Shown: in pieces, positions 18,390 through 32,602 of the stretch
How positions within the stretch are numbered: the stretch's first letter is position 1
How the letters are laid out: every line of letters starts with the position of its first letter
Source of the DNA: Cytidiella melzeri
Lineage: Eukaryota; Basidiomycota; Agaricomycetes; Polyporales; Irpicaceae
NCBI GenBank assembly: GCA_022592445.1
Contig: JABYQR010000255.1
Location: 1-64,000, forward strand
DNA length: 64,000 nucleotides
Reading direction: 5' to 3'
Made by a program: the position numbers and the translations under genes
The notes under the pieces: generated by a model
Databases searched by the model: none
The model's input: only the letters and a program-made list of their open reading frames with translations
Told to the model about the DNA's origin: nothing

Positions 18390-20419
18390 TTAGGGGAGTC
18401 GAAGGATGTCGCCCTGGAACACGAACTCGCGTCGTGCGTGAAGCGCCATTGCCGCCTTGGTGACCTCGGTCGTGTCAAAGTCTTCGTGTTTGTCAGGCGG
18501 GATGGCGGCGTTCAAATACGTGACGAGCGCTGCGATCGTCAAGTCGTCGACGTTCTCGTACGTCGTTCTGAATAAATACCGTATCGATGTGGAGACAAAC
18601 TCCAGTCTACAAAAAAATGAAATCAATGTCAGCCGACGTATCACTTTCTGTTAGCAGCCAGAGCCCTCACCGTCCAGCGGGGGTCTCTAACTGAGCAAAC
18701 TGAACCGCGGGAGCCTCTTCCGAGGCATCCTCTGACTCCCCCTCAGCATCCTCATCAGAGCAAGTGAAGAGCGCCGCCTCTTTCTGGCGCAAAAGAGCCC
18801 TCCGCTCTTCCACCCTCCGCATTCTATCCGCACCGGCCTGAAGCTTTGCCCTCCTACGCGCCTCTCTCTGCTCCGCCCGTCGCCGTGCTCCAGCCTCGTC
18901 GTCGCCGGACTCATAGCTCTCCTCAGAGTCGAGCTCGTCCGTGTCCTCGTTCCGCCTGACGGACTGCTCTTCCTGTCGAAGAGCCTCCATCTGCGCACGA
19001 TACTCTGCGCGGTCCGCCGCTTTCTGCGCATGTCTTTGCCTACAAAGCCCGTCAGCTCAATCAATAATGATTCGTGTGATCCCACGAGAATCCCACGTAC
19101 TGCCTCTTCAAGCACTTTTCCCGGTGCTGAACCCAGGGATAAGCACAATAGGAGCTATCCTGCCTGAGCTGGACCCACTTCTTGCACACCGAGCAGAACA
19201 CGCGACTCGGCTCGACTTCACTGATGAGTGGGTCCGATCGTAGGCTCGCGGCGCGCTGTTCAGCGTTGCGTCGGCGGGATTCTTGAGAGGGAGCAAAGTT
19301 GGACGGGTTGAGGTCCTTGAAGGTAGGAGAGAAGGTCAAGGTAGACGACGTCGACGCTTCGGTGGTGTTTCTGCTTGTCGAAGGGCGGTGGCTGTTGAGC
19401 GAAGGAGGGGCGGGGAGATTTGACGAGGAGACCATGGCCATGAGGTGTTTGGATGGCGGAGGGACGCTGTCGATGGAAGGAATGCTTGCTCTCGTCGTTG
19501 ATGACGACGACGAGGTGGGTGGAGCTTGAGGTGTAGCCGTTGTTTTCCGCGACAGCAGACATGCGGAACGGTGGTCCAACCACTTCTGCAGAGCCTGAGC
19601 ATTGTCTTCCTGCGCGATTGAAACCCAATTCTCACAGATCTTGCAGCGGACACGCTGACTGTCAAACTCGCGCACCTGCGGATCTGTGGAGAACAAGTTG
19701 CTGCGCTCGTCTGAAGAGGACATCTTTGCGCTGAAAATAGTAATCAACCACTAATATCGTCTTTGAAGAATTCGAAACTCACGCTTTCTTCGTGAGGCAA
19801 CTTTTGCGGTGCGCGTCCCAAGGGATCGAGCAATACGTCGAGTTCGGACGCAAACGGATCCACTTGTCACAGGACGCGCACAACACTCGGTACGCCTCGA
19901 ATTGGGCCACATAAGGGTCGGCGCGGAGGTAGTCAATCCGCTCTTCCTCAGTACGCTTCGCGCGTCTCCGTTTGACTCGAGGAACCGATGGCTCGCCACG
20001 AGTTTCCGGCGTGTACATGACGGGATCAGCGACTGATATCGGCTGTGAGGCGTTAGGGCTGGGTGTCGATTGATTGCAGCGGTGACGGAATGAGATTTTT
20101 CGCGCTCCTTGGAGTGAAGCAGGAAACTTGCTCACCATATCTGACGGTGCAAATCCCAGTGCTTCACCGTGAACGATCCCGTAGCGTCGTCTTTGAAGGA
20201 CACACGCGTCCCACAGTCCTCGCATGTTACACGGCCTGTTTTGTACTCGTTTGACGGAAGTTGCGGTTCGCTTGGTTCCTCAGAGAAACGCGAGTCTCCT
20301 GGGGAAGGTACGGAGGTGTCGTCGCGTGCGTGGGCATCTTCGTGAACCGACTTGCGTTTCTGAGGTACGCTAAGGGCCGTGTAAGGAACGCGTGAACCAA
20401 ACAGGACCTGAGATATCAC
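18390..20419 (-). CDS. Protein with four CX2CX19-21HX3C fingers and a charged coiled coil
   Basis: Five exons fit a continuous frame: about 20407-20136, 20058-19783, 19730-19101, 19039-18671 and 18606-18390. The first exon lacks an ATG, and GATATCTCAG just upstream of about 20409 looks like an acceptor, so a short 5' exon near 20600 is likely missing. Four related Cys/His units are present, each CX2C, 19-21 residues, then HX3C (CEDC, CASC, CKIC and CSVC starts), mostly with Trp shortly before the His. They are joined by variable Ser/Pro linkers. A strongly charged Arg/Glu coiled coil, an acidic patch and a compact C-terminal domain follow. Zinc binding is inferred. I do not recognise the family; a nuclear role is plausible only. 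Confidence 0.75.
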
Positions 20420-21749
20420 GTACGTCGGGGTCTGCTGGTTCGCTACGCGGAAGACTGGCTCCGATGCGGGAAACCTGTGCGATAAACTTGCATGAGAGAG
20501 TCCCAGAGATACAAAGTCGTAGGCTTGGGGGCTTATGTTGGCCCGGGCTGTACCACTTGGAATCTGAGAAACACAAAGCCACTCACTGGTGCTCCATTCC
20601 GATGGGCTCAGTACATGTCCTCCGTCGGCGCCAGGTTTGCGGGGAGGGGCGAGCAGGCTGCTCTGGGAGCAGAAAGAAAGGAGAGTCGGGGGGGAAGAAG
20701 GACGAGGAGAGGAGGAGGACCTTTATAAAATATGGGAGAAGCGACACATCTGAATGCAGATTGTCAAATTAGCGTTTTTCATTTTCAGGGAAATTCCAAA
20801 AACATATTCCGATTTCCCGTTCCGGTTTAGGAAACTGTGTTTCTCAAAGTCCGCCTCCCGCCTCTGTCAACTTTCCCACCCGACGTTCCTCGTCGCGACC
20901 TTGCGTCGCTCGCTGCTTCAGACGGCGATGTCCTCTGGTTTTCGACATACTTGTACGCTATGTTGCAGACCACAGGCTGGTGGGACTGAGCTAGGGTGAG
21001 CAGCCCAGACCTGGCGCACGCGCAACCTAGGTCTCTAGATCTTCCAGGAATCTATCAAAGACACACACGCTCATGATACAAAAGGCCGGAAAGTTCTGTG
21101 ATATGTCAAGCTCTTTATTGGGAAGCTGTACTCCGTTTGGCAGCTCATGTTCGCACCCAGACCCACGAGAGACTACTGGCACTACCACACGGGCCACACC
21201 ACGGAGCACGGCTGCCTCTTCCAGCCTGATTCTGTCGCACATCCTCCGCTCTCACCCGCAGGTATGTTGGCCATATCCCGTTCTGCTGCTTCCCTTCTCT
21301 CTTGTCCAGCTGCGTGTTGTGATCACTTGTGCTATACATAGTCGTGGTTTGAACGGGATCCACAATGTCTTCCGTTGCATCTCCCATCAGATACATATGT
21401 TCGTGAAAGTCCAGGCTAGACATACACAGCGGCAGGCCCCCGCGAGACGACGAGCGTGAGTTCGCCGCCGCCAGCCCCCCGGAAGGAGCTGTTGCCGCGA
21501 CGCAGGGGTTGTCGACAGGTGACATGTACGTACAGGAGCGTTCCGAAGAGAACGACAGACATTGTCCATCGATATTCTGTCGTCGGGACTGAGATGCCAA
21601 ACACCGTTCCCAATATGTCTATCCATTATAAAATATGAGAAAGAATCAATACATGACATGTCCCACAAAGGAAACTCGAAACTCTAGATAATCATCAATG
21701 CAAAAACAAAAGACAGGTCCCGCCGGCAACAGATCGAGCTGTTTCGCCT
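20420..21749. other. Intergenic, with one weak hypothetical frame
   Basis: The left part should hold the promoter and first exon of the four-finger gene. On the minus strand 21600-21145 gives an open frame of 151 codons, rich in Ser and Gly. It can be joined to a short exon starting at an ATG near 21625, but it has no recognisable domain and no strong support. Nothing else stands out. Confidence 0.4.
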
Positions 21750-22720
21750 TCACACCTTTCCGTAGCCGCCCCCTTCCAGGAAATTCCGCAACCGTGTCAC
21801 AATCGCCTCGAGGCCCTCCAGCCACTTTCTCAGCTCGCAGTCAAACGCGTCGTGCGCTGTGCCCTGCGCCAAACGGTTGTAGAAATCGTGCCGATGTGGT
21901 ACCGCCCTTATAGCGACCTGTGGGCCAAATCAGATCAGCTCACACGTCTTTATACACAGAGAGACAGACGTACGGTGACTACGGAGCGAACGATGAATGA
22001 ATGGTGATGTTTGAGAACAGCGTCGTATGACCTTCTGAAGCACACATGCAGCTCCACATTCTTGTCTTGCTGCATGTTCTGCAGTGCACGACACGTAAAC
22101 AGAAGACCGCTGTTTCACCAGAGAAAACAAAGTCCGGTTAGTCCCGCACCCACTTCAGTTTTTGCTTTTTTCAAAAACCGAAACCGACGAGACTCACCGG
22201 ACGAGACGAACGAGGCAGGCTGTCGCCTGCCGCTGGCCTTCCGCTGCTTCCTGCAGAACCAACTCCTCGACCGTAGCAGACCCACCAGGTCTTTGCTGAT
22301 GTCTCGCGCGCACACCCTGACACACCCGTATTGCGTTCATATACGCCCGTCAAAAGAGTGCGATCAGAAACCAAAAAAGTGGCTCACAGCAATGTTGTTC
22401 CTCAGATCCGTCTGCACAAAACTGAACACACCCGTCCCCAAGAGGTCTGCAAAGAGCAAAACGAAACCGAAGAAAGCACTGAGCACATGATATATGCGTC
22501 ACAGAACACCATCATCCCCCGGGTCAATGTAGCTACTCACCAAACATGTTGACAAAATCGTCAGAGGCATGCAGGAACGAAGCAGTGTGGACACCGTCAT
22601 CGGTGACCTCAACATCTGCGAAAGACTGTAAACCGTATACGATATGTCAGCGGAGATTGTAACGCGTGTGTGAACACTACAGCATGCGTTCACCTTGGCA
22701 GATTCGTAATACGGAGCCAT
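21750..22720 (-). CDS. Glycolipid transfer protein (GLTP/HET-C2 family)
   Basis: Six exons (22720-22694, 22625-22541, 22446-22388, 22316-22198, 22109-21974, 21917-21750) give 197 residues, the usual GLTP length. The start MAPYYESAKSFADV is typical of the family. The ligand-site Asp and Asn are kept (DLRNN, human D48 and N52), and the helix GLLFTCRALQN and the late His (HHSFIVRS, human H140 region) match. Two usual residues differ: the Lys three residues after the Asn is Gly, and the Trp of the LLWLxRG motif is Arg (LVRLVRG). The family moves glycosphingolipids between membranes in the cytosol. Sugar-head binding may be altered here. Confidence 0.88.
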
Positions 22721-23299
22721 GTCTTCTAGTTTGAAGGGTATGCACGAATTCTAAATCTGTGACTGTTCGAATGGATCCGAGCTCTGATCTGGGTGATATC
22801 GAGCTGATGTTATGTAGAGTTGGAATTCGAAGTCGAGTTGGAAGAGATGGTGGTGTTCAGAAGAGAACGGCTATGTAGGCCCACCAACTCTTTCGACCTC
22901 GTGCCACAAGCAGTCGACCTGCAGCCATGCGAGCGGCTGCAGCACGCGTGGTGGTAGTTGACAACGTTGCCGTTCCAGGGCAGGTGTGGTGCAGACGCAT
23001 TTGATGCAAGTATAGTAGTAATTATTCAAAAATCAAATGGACCTTGCGCAGTGTGGAACTTCTGTCAAGGCTTTTCGGTTGAAAGAACGTTCTGAGATGC
23101 GGCGTACAATGTCTAGTACTCTACGTGCGCGTGAGATACTTACTTGCACCAAAAGTTTCGGTCAACCGTCGTGGTGTTTAGTACTCTGAGACCCGAGATG
23201 TACATATACAGATCGAGAGCAGGCGCGGGACTCGGGAGTTCTCTGAGACGACTCGGCTCCCATTAGGTTTTCCAGCTACTCGAGGAGAGGTCGTACTAA
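22721..23299. other. Intergenic between GLTP and dienelactone hydrolase
   Basis: It should contain the GLTP promoter and the hydrolase 3' end. I see no gene, repeat or structured element. Confidence 0.5.
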
Positions 23300-24526
23300 C
23301 TACAAGTATGTCTCGAAGAACTTTGCCGAAGCCAAGAATGCGCCTGGCAAAAAACCAATACCATTAAATTTAAAGGAACAGGTCATAATACACCCTCAAA
23401 CCACTTTGACATACCTTCCATACCAGCTTTGACCTTCGGATTGCTCTGTACATTCAATCACAAGAGAAAGAAGAAGAAAAAAACCATTTTATCAACTTGC
23501 GAGTGGGAGACACAGCATAGGCAAAGCTCTCACCAAGTCTCCACGGACCGCAAAGCCGTGAACACACCCTTCCCAGTACGTCCTCTCGTACCCAGGCGCG
23601 AACTGCCCGTTCCCCAAAACCTCGTCTGCGAGCTTTTGAGCCTCGGAATCGAACATCGGGTCAACCTCGCAGCTGTTGATGAGCAGCGGGGCTTTCGACT
23701 CTGCCTTGTATTTCTACATCGCGCGCGCAAAGTCGAAAAAAAAAAAAAAAAAAAAAAAACAACTCAGCAAATCACCTAGCCCCGGTAGAAAGAACAATGA
23801 GCAAAAAAAAAGTGCTCACTGACCTCCAAATCACCCGGAACTGCCACCCTCGACGGGTGAGTGAGCACAGTCACATGGCTCTCATTCTTCAAGGCGAGAT
23901 ACAACGCAGGAGGGGCACCGAAGCAGTACCCGTTCGTACCCACCCTCGTCACGCCTTCAACTCCCTTGAGCGCCTCAACGACCTTGTCGAGGACGGGCAT
24001 CCACGAATCGGGCATGTGCCTGGCCATCCACTGGGCACGGTCAAAGTTGGGAGGGGTGACGGCGTCGCGGGCGTCACCGTTGAGGATGTCGGGGATGATG
24101 GTTTTGAAGCCGTGTAGGGCGAAGCTGTCGGCGAGGAGCTGATTTTGTTTTGTCGAAGCGTTGCCCACGGTTTTAGAATTTGGCGTTAGGTTTGTGAGAT
24201 GGGGGAAGGAATACGTACGCGGTTGTTGATCAAAGGGATACCGAAGACGTCGGTGAGGATGAGTATGACCTTGTCTTTGGGGTAAGGGAATGAAGGCGTG
24301 GCGACGTAGCAGTCGATGCCTCCGATTTGCGTGTGTTGGCCTGTGAGCAAGGGCTTGCGATCGTGAATACCCGTGGTCAGGGATGTATCCAGAGTTAACC
24401 CACTTACCCTGAGCATCACCTTCGTGGATTACACCTGAAACGAACCATCGAGGTATGTGCACTGTCAGGAAATCAGCGTATTCACCCACTTTTGAAGCAA
24501 TCATCGCAGTGTGCAGGAGCGGACAT
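23300..24526 (-). CDS. Dienelactone hydrolase family protein (AIM2-like)
   Basis: Seven exons (24526-24490, 24434-24408, 24340-24219, 24138-23824, 23713-23534, 23445-23415, 23343-23300) encode about 251 residues. The opening CDDCFK, the ILTDVFG strand and the nucleophile motif GYCFGA (Cys) are family hallmarks. The acid DPMFD and the His of VHGFAVRGD complete a Cys-Asp-His triad. The family hydrolyses cyclic lactones or related esters in the cytosol; the fungal substrate is usually unknown. The donor of the first intron (GTGGGT) was chosen because it keeps the frame. Intron 4 holds a run of 24 T on the coding strand before its acceptor. Confidence 0.92.
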
Positions 24527-24874
24527 TCTTGCTTTGTCGCCTGTGAGGAGAGGAAGAGCTTGAGTAGGTGTTCGGAAAACATTAAAGTCTTTTGATGTGT
24601 ATTAGTTTTGGAGCCTGAGGTGGTGAGTAAACATGGCACTGCAATCGGCGCGAGCGTGAAGCTTCATCGATTTACCATCTGCCTCCAATATCTAGTGATA
24701 AGAAGTGTATACCTGACACACCTTCTCCCAGTCATGCCTCGCAGGTAACTTTGCGCATGCACAGCATTCAAAAGAATCGAGTTGCTGCTTATGACTACAT
24801 ATATGGTGAGGCGAATAAATAATAAAGAATGCTGCTGACGAATTGAGAATAGAGGGCGAGAAAGAAGGTGACGA

Positions 24875-25777
24875 TCATGCGGCAGGCGTCGTATTCTCTA
24901 CACCATTTGTTTTCTCGCTCGTCTTCGCCGAAACAATTTCCTGAATCTGAGCTCCGATGCTGGCTAGCAGCGAAAGCATTTCCTGTACAAAACGTTCGTG
25001 AGTATTACCAAGGACGAAAGTGCCACTCGCTGCGTACTTGGTTGTCCGCCTCATACACCAAGCCCGCCTCAATAGTCTCCTTTGCGTCCTGAAATTGCTC
25101 GAGCTTCACGAGTGCTTTGGATTTACGGAAGTATCCTTTACTCCATGGTCGTTTGAGCTGAATGACAACCTCAGCGTCGACGAGCGCAGAGAGGTAGTCG
25201 CCGGCCTCGAAATATGCAGCGGAGCGGTTTGAGAGGTTCATGGAAAGTTCATCGCGCATGAGGCTCTGCATTTCCCAGGGTGGACGCTGTATGGCGAGGT
25301 TCGCGGCCATGGTGTATCTCTGAATTGCAGCTCCGTGCTGTCCGTTTTTGAACAATGCCTACAACAACCGTCAGTCCTACTGCATAGATCTACAGCAGGT
25401 ACGCGGCTTACGTTCCCCTCGTCTTTGGTGCTGTTGACCGCTTGCGACAGCTTTTGAGTGACCATCTGCGGAGGTGGGGGACAACGGAGGGTGGGATTCA
25501 TGTGCAGAAGTCGCGAGACTTGGTTCAAGGACATGAAGTTGATGTCGCAGTCTGCGCATTTCTCGCGAGAGTGTTTACCGCAGAGAGCTACGACGTTTTC
25601 TGGAGGACCGAGCGCGATGTCGACTTGTTGGAAGCTGGCCTCAATCACCGCTTGCATGACAGGGTCGGGCGGGGGAACGACTTGTTTTGACTGCCCTTGC
25701 GGGGATGGAGGCTGTGAAGAAGTAGGACTGTGACTATGGGACGGTTGTCCGGGTCCATGCGAATGCGTTTGCGACAT
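24875..25777 (-). CDS. sec72: ER translocation protein Sec72 (TPR)
   Basis: Three exons (25777-25412, 25358-25038, 24982-24875) encode 264 residues. A Ser/Pro/His-rich start is followed by a small Cys/His segment (CGKHSREKCADCD) and then TPR helices (NGQHGAAIQRYTMA, NRSAAYFEAGDYLSAL, KGYFRKSKAL). This order fits the fungal Sec72 subunit of the Sec62/Sec63 complex, which binds Hsp70/Ssa1 through its TPRs during post-translational import into the ER. An upstream in-frame extension to 25987 is not likely to be used. The gene is head-to-head with the Ded1 gene. Confidence 0.88.
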
Positions 25778-26046
25778 TGTGTACGACGAGGAGGAGATGA
25801 TTGAAGCCAAGTTGGACACGTCCACTTCGTACGATAATGCCAGCGGAGAGCACGTGGCCGCCACGATCAGTGACTCGGACACTGCCGGTGTTGTAAGTGG
25901 GGAAGTTTTCGAGCGCCAGGCTCCTCCATCGCCTTTGTGGCAGACCATCACCATCTCGACGCAAACTCTCTCAGTTCTCATAGACAAAACTCTTCCTTTT
26001 TCTTTCGACTACTCATCGTATTCGACTTTCTCACTCTCGATTTAAT
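25778..26046. promoter_or_regulatory. Shared promoter region between sec72 and the Ded1 gene
   Basis: The 269 bp separate two divergent start codons and must hold both 5' leaders and promoters. CT-rich stretches (CTCTCAGTTCTC, TTCCTTTTTCTTTCG) precede the Ded1 start, as is common at highly expressed fungal genes. No TATA box is evident. Confidence 0.55.
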
Positions 26047-28189
<2,143 letters not shown>

Positions 28190-29028
28190 ACTATCACACT
28201 ATGCACAGTTCAAGCTTCGGGTCCGCTCGTTTCTGGCTCCTCCCTCCTATGCACTATCACCGAACAGGTAGTCGTCCATCTGGTCGACTTCTCTCTCATG
28301 CCTATCAAAATTCAAGAAACTCCACCGGCCATACGTAACTGTCCTTTTATGCTTTCGAATTTCGGATCATGCGCTGCTCTCTGGTGGTTTGTGTCTCGTT
28401 GCATCACATCTGCTCATTGTTTTATCATAAAGGCCCTGCTTATTCATCGTCCCTGTTATCCGTAGCATCGGGGGCGTCCCTCCTTAATTCTCCTGCATCT
28501 CACTCCCACGTCTTTCCATCCCCATCTCATCTTCCTCTTCTTAGACGTAATAGAGGGCCTACCCATACCACACCATGAGCAGACTTGTATTGTCTGTCTT
28601 CGTTTCGCGATACCCTGATTTATTGCGACGCGCAGTCGGACATTTTCTATATCATAGCATCACGAGACAATTCTGTTAGAGCATCGCACACTGTAACGTA
28701 GTCTAGCATTTCACTATCCAGTTTATTTGGTCGTTGTCATTCTTTTCCTTTGGCGAGAAAGCTTGGTTGAGTGGAAGCAGTAATAATTTGGGTGGCCGCG
28801 AATTCGTAAGCGAGAAAGCACTCTCCCGCGCGGTCGTACGTATACAGACGTTTTCTGTCTTCCACCACCCGTCAATCATATATCCAAGCACAAGCACAAG
28901 GATTATCGATTAAATGTTAGCCAATTTTTCATTGCTACGCTGTCCGGAATACTCGAGTGATATTCATGTGTTCTTTCTTTTCTTTTTCCTTCCTGCCTTT
29001 GGAATTCTAGTATACAGCTATCTCCAAG
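28190..29028. other. Intergenic: Ded1 3' end and promoter of the next gene
   Basis: The stretch is T-rich after the Ded1 stop, consistent with a long 3' untranslated region. CT-rich sequence (TTCTTTCTTTTCTTTTTCC) lies just before 29029. No further gene is seen. Confidence 0.5.
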
Positions 29029-30845
29029 ATGTTACGGGACCCGTCTCCGATCTTCGACAGCCCAGAAATACCGTCTGCAAGAAGGACGAAACCGCTTCCC
29101 AAACGTCGCAGGACGTCGTCGTCGTCGCCGTCGTCCCATTCCTCGTCTCGCGAGGCCACCCGCAGCAGCAGCGTCCTCGTGGCCCTTCCAGAGCTGTCAC
29201 CAGCAAGTGACGGCTCAGACGGGTTGATCAGCTCAGAGTCTCTGCTCGCACTGCAGTCGTACTATATGCCCATCTTAGGCGGGATGCGAGACCTGCTCAA
29301 GCACGAGTCGGACGGCGGACTGTTTGAGAGAAGTACTAGGGATTATCGTGCGGGGGGAGTGTTCAGCGGTTTGCAGCGGGCAGCAGCGGGGCGGGTACAC
29401 GAAGAAGACGATGGCGAGGGGGAATACCTCGATCACTTTCAGCAGCCTGGGAATACTAAGAAACGGAAAGTGCCAGCGAACTTGGCTGCTATGGGCCCTG
29501 GGCACGAATTAGGAGGAGGAGGAGGGGGGATCGGTGAGGACGAGCCTACTGATCGGGCGATACTTACGGGACGACCCGACTACGAGTACGAGGCTGTTGG
29601 AGTCACCAAGGGAGGACTAACGGAGTATACCTCTGCAGGGGTTTTTCGCAAAAAGAAGATGTCTAAAGCTACGTTGGCTGGGTTGCAGCACAAGGAGATG
29701 CTGAGGAGCAGGAAGCGGCAGTTGGCAGCTGTTCTCGGTGCTCTCACTCATGGGGACACTCTTGCCCTCGACCAAGCACTCTCTGCAAATTACCCGTTCG
29801 CTCACAGTGGTTTTAGTTCTGCCGATCTGCAGAACCAGGAGCTGATCAAGGTCAGGCTGTCACGCAGGCCCCTCACTCGGCTTGCTAGAGCCTACAAGAC
29901 GTTTCGAGCCCAGTTGCCTCCATCGGACGCACCACGCTCTCTACCTGGGTCAGATTTTAGCTTTACGTTCTACAGCGCCAGTAAGTGATGTTCATGCTTT
30001 CATGTTTATGCGCACCGTTCACTCGGTATGTCTAAGCTTCCGACCGACTTGTGGCGACGAAAGAGGAAGTATCGTCGCTCCACAGTCGTTTCGAGGCAGA
30101 GCTTTCGCGGCAGGCCGCGAAGGCTGCAGAAGTTGCCAGACAGACGACTGCCATGCTGAGCGGGGGTCCTGCTACCAAGCGGTCCGCAAAGCAAGGCCGT
30201 ACTTCCAGCGGACGCGGTGTCGACCTGAAAGCGACTGCGCTAGAGCAGTCGCTGGGGGTCACACCGCAGAAGGCGAGTAAGAAGAAGAAACGGTCGGCCC
30301 TTGCGAACGCTTCCAACCCTCATCACCTACGTAATTACGTTCCCTCTCGTCTACCTAACTCAGGACAAGCCAACGCAGCTCAAGCCCTGTTGAATGTCCA
30401 GAACCTCCTCAGCCCTCTTCCCGTGCGATTTCTTTCCGCAGATATCCCTCCTCGCAGGAGGAGGAAGTCGCCTCCTGCGACCATTGCTCCCATCACCAAC
30501 CCCATTGAGGAATGGATCTGTCCTTTCTGTGAATATGATCTCTTCTTTGGGGACGATATGGACTATCAGCGGGCGGTCAACAACCGGAAGAAGATTCTGA
30601 GACGACGTCTTCGGGCTCGCGAACGAGCTGCCGCTGCTGCCAGCGGAGTTGCTGCTGCCATGACGAAGAACACTGTTCCCGCGGCTCCAACGGGAGAAGA
30701 AACCGATTCCGCAGATGAAAGTCCTCGAACTACGGACTCGCTTGCTGCCAAACGCCAACCACCAGCTGGTAATCCTGCGAAGATGAAAGGCCACGAGGAC
30801 AATCGAGGGAGAGCAGGTTTACTGCCGCAGACGGCGTTGGGATGA
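29029..30845 (+). CDS. Unrecognised nuclear-type protein with a WICPFC motif
   Basis: Two exons (29029-29980, 30037-30845) encode about 586 residues. The N-terminus is Ser/Arg-rich with a bipartite basic patch (PKRRRTSSSS) resembling a nuclear localisation signal. The middle has a conserved-looking segment (YEYEAVGVTKGG, YTSAGVFRKKKMS) and a helical SRFEAELSRQAAKAAEVA stretch. Near the C-terminus EEWICPFCEYDLFFG is followed by a highly basic helix (KKILRRRLRARERAAA) and an acidic tail. One CX2C alone does not prove zinc binding. I do not recognise the family. Confidence 0.75.
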
Positions 30846-31310
30846 TTTGATGGATCGTTTTCCGCCTTATTTATTTGCTTTGGTGTCGTTTTGCAATTTT
30901 TTTCGTTTCCGTCCTTGCATATCGCTTTCGTTGGATTTCCTCATTGCATGCATGCATATCGTAGACTACTACTGCTAGGATTTCATACTACTGTGTATCA
31001 GTACTGACACTCGTTGTCTTCATCTGCCATAAGCTCAACAGTGCCTTATGGATCACTTGACTCGCTGAGCCCTTCTTGTCTGTCTTAAAGGGACAGACTG
31101 AGGGACATGAGAAACATTGTCGTCACTGTGTTGGACGGACGGTTTGATGCACGAACAGGTTAGACTACTTGAGTTGGTTGATATTCTGTTGAGTAGCATG
31201 GACTGTAGATCACAATCCAGAGTCAGCAAAGAGCAGACGCAGAATATGGTACAGATGATTGAGACGTCCTCATATACATATCTCGAAAGAAGAGCAAGCT
31301 AAAGTCCGAT
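30846..31310. other. Intergenic
   Basis: This is the T-rich 3' region of the preceding gene. From about 31190 it shows similarity to 39190-39316 (shared ATCACAATC and AGAGTCAGC words), the edge of the duplicated segment that includes the Cys/His gene copies. Confidence 0.55.
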
Positions 31311-32260
31311 CTATGCATCATACCCCAGCTCTCGCCACAGGTGATCATCAGGATGCGGCCGAAGCAAGAAACGCCTGTTAGTCTGCACTCGCCAATGAGG
31401 TATTGGGTCCATTACAGTGAAACCTTCCGAGGTACGACAGCGGCAGTGCTCATCTGCACTGAACGAAAGCCGAAAAACAGTCTTGCAGCGGGTACATTGG
31501 TAGCGGCCTTCGAAGCAGTCATCCATGTGGATGCACCTGTCAACGAGTCAACGAGTGGTAGAACTCGCTCGGGAGATACACTACTCACGCCTGTAACTTT
31601 GTCCTTGTCAGGGTGCTTTGCCCGTCTGAAGACTGAATGGCTCGACATGTAGACAAACTCGCATAGACCAACGCGGGTTGGCGGAGCGTATTCAGAGGTG
31701 CTGGACGGCTATTGCTTCGGAAGAGCGAGAGAACGGGCCCGATCCCAAGGATGGCAGGTAGCACACGGAATAACGTTTCATGGACTCGCAATATATAAAG
31801 TAGCATGGCTTGCTCCAACCCGAAGCCTGCTGTTCCTCTGCGCTTCGGTATTGGCACGCTTGGGTTGCCTGAATTGAAGGGTAGAGTATCAGAGGTGATG
31901 ATCATGCTCGAACCTACTTCCTTGGATATGGCCCCTCTCTGCTTCGTCGACCATGCTATGTCTTCGTGATTATCCTGGGAGCAACAAGTGGGGATATAAG
32001 AACTTGAAGACAATGGACTGGTGTACTACAAAGGGAAGCTGGTGCGAGAGTATGATGTGCATACCTTTAGCGTCTGCTCTGTGTTTCGCTTGACATTCGC
32101 CTTGAAACGTAAAGACCAAGGAGGCGACGGCACACGAGCTCAGGTAGCTGTCGGACTACGACAATCGTCAATAACGTCGCCGCAATTTGCGAGTTGTTGG
32201 CCGACTTGAATGAGGAAGGATGGGGTAAAGAAGGCGACGAGGCATCCTGCTTGCATATTT
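31311..32260 (-). pseudogene. Broken copy of the Cys/His-rich gene at 39317-40286
   Basis: The C-terminal part (31526-31311) matches the intact copy (MDDCF.GRY, PHPDDHLW.ELGY), and upstream segments match out of frame. A deletion of about 77 bp removes the segment corresponding to the CSCGN part of the other copy. A lost base near 31700 turns VQHLV into VQHL-stop. The upstream leader, including TATAAAT on the minus strand near 32260, is also shared, so the whole locus was duplicated and this copy decayed. Confidence 0.75.
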
Positions 32261-32602
32261 ATAGCTGAATACAGTGGGCCACACGAAAGAATAAAACAAG
32301 AGACATTCAAAGTTGGCCATTTCCATGGTCACCCTAACGTTGAACTTTATGTGACAAATACGGACGTCGGCCCGGGGGTATGGCTGCCGCTTTGGTTTAG
32401 TTGAGTTCGAACTTCGATTGAACTGTTCCCAGTCGTCCGCGACCATCACTGGCACCTCATTGCAAAGGTCATCTTCAAACACTAGAGATTGCGACACAAG
32501 AACACGTCCTAGTAAGATTTGAACGTTGAAACTCAGGTATGTGGATGATACTCAGTTCGAGCGACTAATACACAGCCCAGCGTGTTCAAACTGCCACAGA
32601 TC
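32261..32602. other. Head-to-head spacer between the broken copy and F-box gene 1
   Basis: It carries the duplicated promoter of the minus-strand gene and the 5' leader of F-box gene 1. A likely leader intron (CAG/GTATGTGG...CACAG) ends near 32576. The same leader arrangement precedes F-box genes 2 and 3. Confidence 0.55.

Noticed and set aside
18062..18463. 133-codon + strand ORF with an Arg-Glu repeat
   Set aside because: The repeat is the translation of a GA microsatellite and the remainder is antisense to the four-finger gene's last exon.
30331..30363. Possible 33-nt intron in the WICPFC protein gene
   Set aside because: It has GT and AG ends, but is shorter than known fungal introns and is a multiple of three with no stop, so it is probably coding.
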